Assembly: GCA_028868395.1 (NCBI GenBank)
Contig: JAGWUO010000002.1
Span: forward strand, 1 to 19,114
DNA length: 19,114 bases
Origin: Cytophagales bacterium
Lineage (GTDB): Bacteria; Bacteroidota; Bacteroidia; Cytophagales; Spirosomataceae
Reading direction: 5' to 3'
In this document: piece after piece, positions 5,683 through 12,395 of the stretch
Position numbering within the stretch: position 1 is the stretch's first letter
Layout of the letters: every line of letters starts with the position of its first letter
Notes under the pieces: model-generated
What the model saw: the letters and a program-made list of their open reading frames with translations, nothing else
The model's database searches: none
Told to the model about the DNA's origin: nothing
Position numbers and translations under genes: made by a program

Positions 5683-6873
5683 ATGGGCATTATTTTTCCC
5701 TTATTTGGCATATTTACCTCCTTTATACTGATCTATTACTTAAGTTCATTAAATAGATCTAATGCTTTTTTAGCGCTATTTTTCTTGTGCTGCAATTGGG
5801 TGGTTCTTGTTTATTATGGGCTGCATTATACACAAGATCTATTCTGGGAAGGTATTTGTTTTGTCCACTTCTTACCTCTCTCCTATTTATTAGGTCCGTT
5901 TTTATTTTATTACGTAAAAACGCTCGTGACAGATAAGCGAAAACTAGAAAAAATCGATTTAATTCACCTTATTCCTGCTGTATTTATAGCTTTCAATTGC
6001 CTACCATTTACTACTCTACCCTTTGAGCAAAAGGCTAAAATTGCCCACGAAATCATTAATATAACGGAGAAATACACCCTTGATTTCCAATTTGTTTCGT
6101 TTGAATTTATTCTTGTATCTAGATCATTACATTTACTTGCCTATTGCCTTTTCTCATTGATCTATTTTACTGTTCATTCCCAACGAACAAAGACTAAATT
6201 GGGTCAGTTGTCAACGAATCACGTGATTTTAAAAAGATGGATATATGTATTATGTGCTATTCAATTCATCATATCAAGCAATAGTGTCTTACATATGTTG
6301 ACGGTTGTGGGTATACATTTTGACTTTCAAAGTGATGCCTACACGCAAATTTTCACTTCAAAAAAACATTATTTTGCCGTGGCTGGAGGAGGTTTTTTTC
6401 TTCAAAATTTATTCTTGTTTTTATTCCCCAAAATTCTCTACGGTAACGTATCATTCATTCCAGATAAAGTCAGTACTAATTTGATTCGTGATATCAGATA
6501 TAGTCTTCCTAAGAAAAGAGATTTTGCAGAAACCAACCATGAATTCAAAGAAGAAATATCCACCTATTTGCTTTCCCTTCCTTACACAAAAAAGGAATTC
6601 TCGATTGCACAAATGTCATTTGATTTAAAAATTCCAGAAAGAACTCTTTCACTCTATTTCAACACGTCACTAGGTTTATCTTTTAGCGAATGGAGAAAAA
6701 AAATACGGATTGAATATGCGATTCAAATGATCGATTCAGGCGATTCTAAAAAAATCACCATTGAAGGCATTTCCTCTAATGCCGGTTTTGCCTCTAGGTC
6801 AAAATTCATCGATGCCTTCAAGGAACAGACAGGTATAACTCCATCTGCTTACATTAAATCCTTAGAAAAATAG
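5683..6873 (+). CDS. Membrane-anchored AraC-family transcriptional regulator
   Basis: The protein has 396 residues. The N-terminal ~250 residues are strongly hydrophobic with about seven or eight membrane segments (for example FPLFGIFTSFILIYYL near residues 5-20 and FFLQNLFLFLF near 237-247). The C-terminal ~105 residues are a cytoplasmic AraC-type domain: two helix-turn-helix units with FSIAQMSFDLKIPERTLSLYFN and ITIEGISSNAGFASRSKFIDAFKEQTGITPSAY, the latter being the family signature. This layout is common in Bacteroidota and suggests that a membrane-sensed signal controls a nearby gene; the divergent SnoaL-like gene is the obvious candidate. The gene is AT-rich (sampled lines at 5701 and 5941 have 15 and 17 G+C of 60). 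The signal is unknown. An ATG at 5658 is out of frame, so 5683 is the start. Confidence 0.88.
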   Translation: MGIIFPLFGIFTSFILIYYLSSLNRSNAFLALFFLCCNWVVLVYYGLHYTQDLFWEGICFVHFLPLSYLLGPFLFYYVKTLVTDKRKLEKIDLIHLIPAVFIAFNCLPFTTLPFEQKAKIAHEIINITEKYTLDFQFVSFEFILVSRSLHLLAYCLFSLIYFTVHSQRTKTKLGQLSTNHVILKRWIYVLCAIQFIISSNSVLHMLTVVGIHFDFQSDAYTQIFTSKKHYFAVAGGGFFLQNLFLFLFPKILYGNVSFIPDKVSTNLIRDIRYSLPKKRDFAETNHEFKEEISTYLLSLPYTKKEFSIAQMSFDLKIPERTLSLYFNTSLGLSFSEWRKKIRIEYAIQMIDSGDSKKITIEGISSNAGFASRSKFIDAFKEQTGITPSAYIKSLEK

Positions 6874-6916
6874 TAATTACCTTAGCAGCTTACTGGCTAT
6901 AGCCATCATATTCATC

Positions 6917-6945
6917 AAAAAAGGGGCGAATGCCCCCTTTTTTTT
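6917..6945. terminator. Bidirectional rho-independent terminator between the AraC-type gene and lysA
   Basis: A run of six A, GGGGC, the loop GAAT, GCCCCC and eight T form a GC-rich stem flanked by A and T runs on the two sides. It works for both converging genes (stops at 6873 and 6955). A 10-bp palindrome, GGCTATAGCC, lies just before it at 6895-6904. Confidence 0.88.
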
Positions 6946-6954
6946 CTACTATCT

Positions 6955-8187
6955 CTACTCTTGATTACGTAGTATATCCTCCAGCGTCTCTCTCCTGCGA
7001 ATCACCCGTGCAACACCGCCATCTACTAACACTTCTGCTGGAAGGAAACGGGAATTATAATGCGAAGCCATAGTAAATCCATAAGCGCCTGCATTCGCGA
7101 GAGCAATGATATCGCCTTCTTTCACTTCATTTAGCAGACGTTCGTTTTGCTTGCCATGGAAGTCAAAAGAAAAGGTATCCGTTTCACAGATATAGCCCGT
7201 CACACGGTAATCCTCTTGCTTCGAAGTATCTTGATTAGAGGCATTGAAAATGTAGTGGTAGGAACCATACATCATGGGGCGTATCAGGTGATTCAAACCG
7301 GAATTAATTCCCACAAAAGTTTTTACCGGATCGCGTTTTACCACATTCGTTTCTGCTAAGAATGTACCTGATTCACTCACTAAAAACTTGCCTGGTTCTA
7401 CCCAAAGGCGTAATTCACGACCGTATTTAGCGCAGAACGCACGGAAAGCGTTACTCATGATTTGGCCGACTTCCTGCATATTTACTCCTGGATCTTCTGG
7501 AGAATAGGGAACTTTGAAACCTCCACCTAAATCGATGATTTGCAAGTCCTTGAAGTCATAAGCAAAATCAAAAAGAGCTGAGGCAGCTTGCTCGAACGTC
7601 TTTCCATCTTTGATATCAGAACCGGTGTGTTGGTGTAAACCGATCACATTGATTTTGTATTTTTCAACAATAGCTAGAATTTCGGCTTTTTGATGAATCG
7701 AAATACCGAATTTCGATTCCGGGTGCGCCGTCATAATCTTCTCATTTCCACCACCAAAAACGTGTGGCTTGATGCGAATCAAACAAGGTTGCGAGGAACC
7801 GTAGGTTTGGCCAAATTTCTCTAAGACCGATAAATTATCGAGGTTAACAATGGCGCCTTTGGAAACCGCATATTCAATCTCTGAAAAGGGAACTCCAGAG
7901 GGCGTAAACGTAATATTCGTTCCTTCGTATCCGGCAATTAAACCGAGCTCTAATTCTTGAGGTGAAACGACATCCATATCGACTCCATTCTCGCGCATTA
8001 GGCGTAAAATGGATAAATTCGTGTTCGCCTTCGCGGCATATTTTATGGTTAAGTCAATTCCTTGAAAAGCACTCCTCAAAACCGAGATTTTTTCCCTAAT
8101 TTTGTCAGCATCGTATACATAAAGTGGAGTACCAAATTCTTTGGCCAAATCTGTTAAAGGAATGTTCTGAATTGAATAATATGCCAT
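6955..8187 (-). CDS. lysA: Diaminopimelate decarboxylase
   Basis: The protein has 410 residues from ATG 8187-8185. The enzyme is PLP-dependent and makes L-lysine from meso-diaminopimelate, the last step of lysine synthesis, in the cytoplasm. The PLP-binding lysine is K53 in YAAKANTN. Other family blocks are SKFGIS (158-163), GLHQHTGS (183-190), the phosphate-binding GGGF (221-224), EPGK (264-267), CETDTF (334-339) with the active-site C334 from the partner subunit, and NAGAYGFTMASHYN (365-378). A longer frame to 8289 is rejected because it overlaps the phoD-like gene and adds a non-family tail. A TAnnTTTG box lies 18 bases upstream of the chosen start, supporting it. The gene diverges from the phosphatase gene and ends at a shared terminator. 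Confidence 0.95.
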   Translation of the reverse strand: MAYYSIQNIPLTDLAKEFGTPLYVYDADKIREKISVLRSAFQGIDLTIKYAAKANTNLSILRLMRENGVDMDVVSPQELELGLIAGYEGTNITFTPSGVPFSEIEYAVSKGAIVNLDNLSVLEKFGQTYGSSQPCLIRIKPHVFGGGNEKIMTAHPESKFGISIHQKAEILAIVEKYKINVIGLHQHTGSDIKDGKTFEQAASALFDFAYDFKDLQIIDLGGGFKVPYSPEDPGVNMQEVGQIMSNAFRAFCAKYGRELRLWVEPGKFLVSESGTFLAETNVVKRDPVKTFVGINSGLNHLIRPMMYGSYHYIFNASNQDTSKQEDYRVTGYICETDTFSFDFHGKQNERLLNEVKEGDIIALANAGAYGFTMASHYNSRFLPAEVLVDGGVARVIRRRETLEDILRNQE

Positions 8188-8205
8188 AGGGGAAATTGTA
8201 AGCCA

Positions 8206-8213
8206 CAAAGATA
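8206..8213 (-). promoter_or_regulatory. Candidate -7 box for lysA
   Basis: The reverse strand reads TATCTTTG, an exact TAnnTTTG match, placing the transcript start near 8200, a dozen bases before the lysA ATG at 8187. No clear -33 TTG is seen. Confidence 0.55.
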
Positions 8214-8227
8214 CTAATCTAACGAAT

Positions 8228-9532
8228 ATGAAAAGAATATTAATCGCCTTATTCCTTGCCGCGCCGCTTTTAGGGAGTGCCCAAATCAAGAGTGGTCCGA
8301 TGTTAGGCTATTCTGAAATGAAGGAAGTTTTGGTTTGGGTGCAGACTGAAAAACCAGCAGATGTAAGCATTCAATATTGGGAAAAAGGTGATAAAACGAT
8401 ACATAAGACAGATCCCGTTCATACCGAAAAAGCCACGGCTTACATTGCACGAATCATTGCAGATGAAGTGAGCATGGGTAAAAAATACGAATACGAGGTA
8501 CTGGTGAATGGCAAAAAAATGGCTTTTGATTATCCACTAGAATTCCAAACGCAGGATCTTTGGCAATACCGTCATGATCCACCAGCTTTCTCCTTTATTT
8601 TTGGAACGTGTAATTATGTGAATGAAGAAGGAACTGATCGCCCAGGTCGTCCATACGGTGGTGCAGATGAAGTATATGCCTCGATGTATGCGAAGAAACC
8701 GGATTTTATGTTGTGGGGAGGAGATAATTTTTACTACCGCGAACCAGATTACACAAGGACAGGAATGATTCACCGAAACGATCACGCACGTGCGGTTAAA
8801 TCAATGCAACCCTTGCTAGCTAATGTCCACCATTATGCGATTTGGGATGATCATGATTATGGCCCAAACGACTCCGATCGTTCATTCCCGCTTAAGCATC
8901 TTTCACTAGAGTTGTTCAAATTATATTGGGGAAATACGAATTATGTATTTCCAAATGAAGGCATAACGAGTAAATTTCAATGGGCGGATGTCGAATTCTT
9001 CTTGATGGATGATCGTTGGAATAAGGCACCAAACGAGCTGAATGACCCCAATAAAGACTATTGGGGACAAAAACAGATGACTTGGTTATTAGATGCACTC
9101 AGCTCCTCGAAAGCAAGTTTTAAAATTATTGTCAATGGAGGACAAGTGATTAGCCCAGCCAAAGTATTTGAAAACATGGCAAACTATGAGGCGGAGAGAA
9201 CTTATTTATTAAAGGAGCTAAAAAATCGTAATATTCCGGGAGTGCTTTTCTTGTCTGGTGACCGCCATATCACAGATTTAAACAAATTAGAGCGGGCAGG
9301 TACTTATCCTTTGTATGACTTAACGGTTTCACCGATGACAGCTGGAAAAGCGGATGCGGTAAAACTAGATTACAATGAGACCTTAGTGCCTGGGACTTTG
9401 GTACAAGAGAGAGCTTTTTCTAAAATTGAGGTGAGCGGCCCATTGAAAGACCGCACGTTGACTATGACCATTTTCAACATAAAAGGAGAGGTTATTTGGA
9501 CAAAAGCATTGAAATCAACAGAACTAAAATAA
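8228..9532 (+). CDS. Exported PhoD-like (alkaline phosphatase D family) metallophosphatase
   Basis: The protein has 434 residues with an N-terminal signal peptide (MKRILIALFLAAPLLGSAQ). An Ig-like strand region (about 20-110) precedes the metallophosphatase core. Metal-ligand motifs of the family are visible: FGTCNY (125-130), GGDNFYYRE (164-172), WDDHDYGPND (206-215) and SGDRH (343-347). PhoD-type enzymes hydrolyse phosphomonoesters or diesters outside the cytoplasm with Ca/Fe cofactors. The Bacteroidota members annotated this way are poorly characterised, so the substrate is open. The Sec-type leader lacks a twin-arginine motif, unlike Bacillus PhoD. It is the first gene of a tight operon with the OsmC-like gene and thyA (1-nt gaps), a grouping with no obvious pathway link. 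Confidence 0.85.
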   Translation: MKRILIALFLAAPLLGSAQIKSGPMLGYSEMKEVLVWVQTEKPADVSIQYWEKGDKTIHKTDPVHTEKATAYIARIIADEVSMGKKYEYEVLVNGKKMAFDYPLEFQTQDLWQYRHDPPAFSFIFGTCNYVNEEGTDRPGRPYGGADEVYASMYAKKPDFMLWGGDNFYYREPDYTRTGMIHRNDHARAVKSMQPLLANVHHYAIWDDHDYGPNDSDRSFPLKHLSLELFKLYWGNTNYVFPNEGITSKFQWADVEFFLMDDRWNKAPNELNDPNKDYWGQKQMTWLLDALSSSKASFKIIVNGGQVISPAKVFENMANYEAERTYLLKELKNRNIPGVLFLSGDRHITDLNKLERAGTYPLYDLTVSPMTAGKADAVKLDYNETLVPGTLVQERAFSKIEVSGPLKDRTLTMTIFNIKGEVIWTKALKSTELK

Positions 9533-9533
9533 A

Positions 9534-9971
9534 ATGGAAGTAGTATTAAATCGCTTAGATCAAGATTTTCATTTTGAGGCCAAAGGCTCCTCTCCCATCC
9601 CCGTGCACATCGATGCGGCGGAAGGAATTGGCGGTCATAATGCAGGCGCACGTCCCATGGAGCTACTTTTAATGGGCTTAGGTGGTTGCACGGCGATTGA
9701 TGTCATTCTAATCTTAAAGAAGCAACGTCAAGTCGTAGAGGATTTTCAAATCCGTGTAGCTGGTGATCGCGAAAAGATCGAAGGAACGGAGAAAACTCCC
9801 TTCCGTCAAATCAACATCCAATTTGAATTAAAAGGCCAAATCGACGGCTCAAAAGCCCTAAAAGCGATTCAAATGTCCATGGACAAATACTGTTCAGCTA
9901 CCGCGCAACTAGAGCCTAGCTCAACTATTACTCATACCTTAGTTTTAAACGGAGAAAAATTCGAGGCATAA
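9534..9971 (+). CDS. OsmC-family protein
   Basis: The protein has 145 residues, standard for the OsmC/YhfA group. Members with paired cysteines reduce organic hydroperoxides. Both are here: C52 in [10 protein letters not shown] and C120 in [10 protein letters not shown], positioned as in the active family. [15 protein letters not shown] (38-52) is the typical lead-in helix. Its ATG begins one base after the phosphatase stop and its stop lies one base before thyA, so translation is probably coupled. The [14 protein letters not shown] lead-in is closer to the YhfA-like branch than to Ohr. Cytoplasmic peroxidase activity is a family inference. Confidence 0.88.
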   Translation: MEVVLNRLDQDFHFEAKGSSPIPVHIDAAEGIGGHNAGARPMELLLMGLGGCTAIDVILILKKQRQVVEDFQIRVAGDREKIEGTEKTPFRQINIQFELKGQIDGSKALKAIQMSMDKYCSATAQLEPSSTITHTLVLNGEKFEA

Positions 9972-9972
9972 T

Positions 9973-10767
9973 ATGCAAGCATACTTAGATTTATTAAACC
10001 ACATTAAGAAAAACGGCACCTTCAAGTCTGATCGTACAGGAACGGGTACAACGAGTGTTTTTGGCTATCAAATGCGCTTCAATCTAGAAGAAGGATTCCC
10101 CTTAGTTACCACCAAGAAGACGCACTTAAAATCGATCATTCATGAATTGTTATGGTTCTTAAATGGCGAAACGAATATTGGTTATTTGACTGAAAATGGG
10201 GTACGTATTTGGGATGAATGGGCAGACGAAAATGGAGACCTAGGTCCTGTTTACGGAAAGCAATGGAGAAGCTGGGAAGGCGCTAATGGCGTGGTGATTG
10301 ACCAAATCAAAGAGGCCGTTCACACACTTAAAACAAACCCAGACTCCCGACGCATTATTGTAAGTGCCTGGAACGTGGCAGACCTGCCTAAAATGGCTCT
10401 AATGCCTTGCCACGCCTTCTTTCAGTTCTATGTGGCGAATGGAAAGTTATCTTGTCAATTGTACCAACGCTCTGCAGACGTGTTCTTAGGAGTACCTTTC
10501 AACATCGCTTCTTATGCCTTATTGACGATGATGATGGCGCAAGTATGTGATTTAGGTCTAGGTGATTTTATTTGGACGGGTGGTGACACTCACTTGTACA
10601 GCAATCACATGGAACAAGTGGATCTGCAATTAACACGCACACCCCGCGCATTACCTACAATGAAGATCAATCCGGAGGTGAAAGATATTTTGGATTTCAA
10701 ATACGAAGACTTTACGCTGGAAGGATATGATCCGTATCCGGGGATTAAGGCGCCTGTAGCTGTTTAA
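9973..10767 (+). CDS. thyA: Thymidylate synthase (ThyA type)
   Basis: The protein has 264 residues, the same length as the E. coli enzyme. It methylates dUMP to dTMP using methylene-tetrahydrofolate. The catalytic nucleophile is C146 in [12 protein letters not shown]. Other conserved parts are RTGTGT with R21, [21 protein letters not shown] (45-65), [13 protein letters not shown] (123-135), the dUMP-binding [17 protein letters not shown] (165-181) and GDTHLYSNH (204-212). The C-terminal VAV-like end (KAPVAV) is intact. A dihydrofolate reductase gene often follows thyA, but here it is followed by hairpins and a terminator. It is the last gene of the operon starting at 8228. Confidence 0.97.
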   Translation: MQAYLDLLNHIKKNGTFKSDRTGTGTTSVFGYQMRFNLEEGFPLVTTKKTHLKSIIHELLWFLNGETNIGYLTENGVRIWDEWADENGDLGPVYGKQWRSWEGANGVVIDQIKEAVHTLKTNPDSRRIIVSAWNVADLPKMALMPCHAFFQFYVANGKLSCQLYQRSADVFLGVPFNIASYALLTMMMAQVCDLGLGDFIWTGGDTHLYSNHMEQVDLQLTRTPRALPTMKINPEVKDILDFKYEDFTLEGYDPYPGIKAPVAV

Positions 10768-10772
10768 TTTTC

Positions 10773-10815
10773 ATTCCATTCAAAATTGTGCTTCGCAATA
10801 ATTTTCGAATGGAAT
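10773..10815. repeat. Long imperfect hairpin just after thyA
   Basis: ATTCCATTC (10773-10781) pairs with GAATGGAAT (10807-10815), and AAAATT (10782-10787) with AATTTT (10800-10805), one unpaired C between. A TTG/CAA inner stem surrounds CTTCG. No T-run follows, so it is more likely to be an mRNA 3'-end structure than a terminator. Confidence 0.65.
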
Positions 10816-10881
10816 AAAAACTAAACCTCTTTGAACATGCGACTAGAAATGAGATAATAGAGTAGAGATTATAGAGCTGAC

Positions 10882-10896
10882 ATCGGCTTCGCCGAT
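10882..10896. repeat. Small GC-rich hairpin ATCGGC-TTC-GCCGAT
   Basis: A 6-bp perfect stem with a 3-base loop lies between thyA and the terminator at 10915. It has no T-run. Its role is unknown. Confidence 0.5.
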
Positions 10897-10914
10897 TATT
10901 TCACAAACATACTC

Positions 10915-10948
10915 ATCAAAAAAAGCGGACTGTGCCGCTTTTTTTGAT
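10915..10948. terminator. Strong bidirectional terminator between thyA and surA
   Basis: ATC-A7-GCGG (10915-10928), the 6-base loop ACTGTG and CCGC-T7-GAT (10935-10948) form a perfect 14-bp stem with A/T tracts serving both directions. It sits between converging thyA (+) and the surA-like gene (-). Confidence 0.9.
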
Positions 10949-11029
10949 TCCAAATTTATGCTTTGTGCTTTATACACTATGATTTACATCTATGCTCTAT
11001 ACTCTCTAATCTATAATCTACAACCTAGT

Positions 11030-12388
11030 TTACTCCCGCTGCTGCACATCCTCTAATATCTTACAATCTTTATACTCATCATCGATAAAGATAAATACAT
11101 CATCCTTCGCTTTCATAAACCATTTTTCAATCGCATTATTCTTTTTACGAGATAAGGTGATTTGAGAAAGCTTTTGGTAATCATCCTTTAAGTTAGCAAA
11201 GTGAGGTGGGTGTTTTGCTTTGAAGAATAAAATACGCACTGCAGATCTTCCATCATCTGTTCGGAAAGGAATAGGAGCAGAAATGGTACCTACTTTCATT
11301 GAATCTAATGCGAAGAATAAGGCTGGATCCATCGTTCCATCGTAGGCTAAACGATTTCCTCCGTTCGTTGCATCCATGATAACTCCACCAGCATCTTGCG
11401 TTGCTTTGTCCTCTGAGAATTCTTTAGCTGCTTTTTCAAATGTAGTTGAATCACGTTGAATAAGAACGCGAATACTATCTAGGAATTTAGTGGGCTCAGT
11501 CAAATCAAGTTTCTGATAATCAGGACGCAACAAGATATGACGCGCGTGGTATTCTTGACCTCTAATTTCTAGTAATTGAATTAAGTGAAACCCGAATTCA
11601 GACTCAACCACGTCAGACATTTGATTAGGCTTTAAGCGTAAAGCTGCGGCTTCGAAGGGTGCGACCATGGCACCACGTTTAGCAAACCCTAAATCTCCCC
11701 CACGTTTTCCGGAACCTAAATCTTCTGAATGCACTTTGGCTAAATCCTCGAAACTCTCCCCTTTCTCTACACGACGACGGAAGTCTAATAACTTCGCATA
11801 CAACTCTTCTTTTTGATTCTTGTTAGGCTTTGCGATGCGAATGATGTGGCTAATCTCCACCTCAGCAGGCAAATAAGGTAATGAATCGCGGGGGATTTCG
11901 TTGAAAAATGCGGCAACCTCTTTTGGCGTGATTTTTACATCATCCGTGATTTTATCCTGCATTTTTCTGCCCGTCAACTGTTCTTTTAAGGAAGAACGTA
12001 AATCTTCTTTTAAGGTCGCAATGGATTTACCATATGCCTCTACGATATTCTTCGCAGATCCATATTGGCCTTCCATTTGTTCCATTCGGCTATTTAATTC
12101 AGCTTCAATACGTTTATCATCTACAATTACCGAGTCAATTTCCGCCTTCGCTAGCATCAATTTATTGACAACTAATCCCTCCAAAATTTGGCAACGATTA
12201 GGTGTATTTGCCTGTCCGCTTGTAATATATTGTTGGTATTGATTCTCTACCTCAGATTTCAAAATGAAGTAATTATCTACTTTCACAATGATGCGATCTA
12301 ATACATTCTTATTCGCTTCATCCTGCGAAAAGGCAGTTAAACTCCCTAGCACCAAACACCAACCTAAAACCCAACGAGTCAATTTCAT
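11030..12388 (-). CDS. surA: SurA-like periplasmic peptidyl-prolyl isomerase / chaperone
   Basis: The protein has 452 residues. SurA escorts outer-membrane beta-barrel proteins through the periplasm. A signal peptide (MKLTRWVLGWCLVLGSLTAFSQ) is followed by a SurA_N-type helical chaperone region (about 28-165, starting VLDRIIVKVDNYFILKSEVE). There are two parvulin domains: the first at about 176-275 (EVEISHIIRI, GKRGGDLGFAKRG, FGFHLIQLL), the second at about 280-390 (YHARHILLRP, AAKEFSEDKATQDAGG). The second ends AVRILFFKAKHPPHFANL and has less typical glycine blocks, so it may be weakly active. The gene lies 7 bases after a larger PpiC-type gene and ends the long leftward gene train. The assignment to the SurA type rests on domain order and length. 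Confidence 0.9.
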   Translation of the reverse strand: MKLTRWVLGWCLVLGSLTAFSQDEANKNVLDRIIVKVDNYFILKSEVENQYQQYITSGQANTPNRCQILEGLVVNKLMLAKAEIDSVIVDDKRIEAELNSRMEQMEGQYGSAKNIVEAYGKSIATLKEDLRSSLKEQLTGRKMQDKITDDVKITPKEVAAFFNEIPRDSLPYLPAEVEISHIIRIAKPNKNQKEELYAKLLDFRRRVEKGESFEDLAKVHSEDLGSGKRGGDLGFAKRGAMVAPFEAAALRLKPNQMSDVVESEFGFHLIQLLEIRGQEYHARHILLRPDYQKLDLTEPTKFLDSIRVLIQRDSTTFEKAAKEFSEDKATQDAGGVIMDATNGGNRLAYDGTMDPALFFALDSMKVGTISAPIPFRTDDGRSAVRILFFKAKHPPHFANLKDDYQKLSQITLSRKKNNAIEKWFMKAKDDVFIFIDDEYKDCKILEDVQQRE

Positions 12389-12395
12389 AATTCTA

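Noticed and set aside
8188..8289. Longer lysA start adding 34 residues
   Set aside because: It would run through the lysA promoter box and overlap the phosphatase signal peptide; the family N-terminus begins at 8187.
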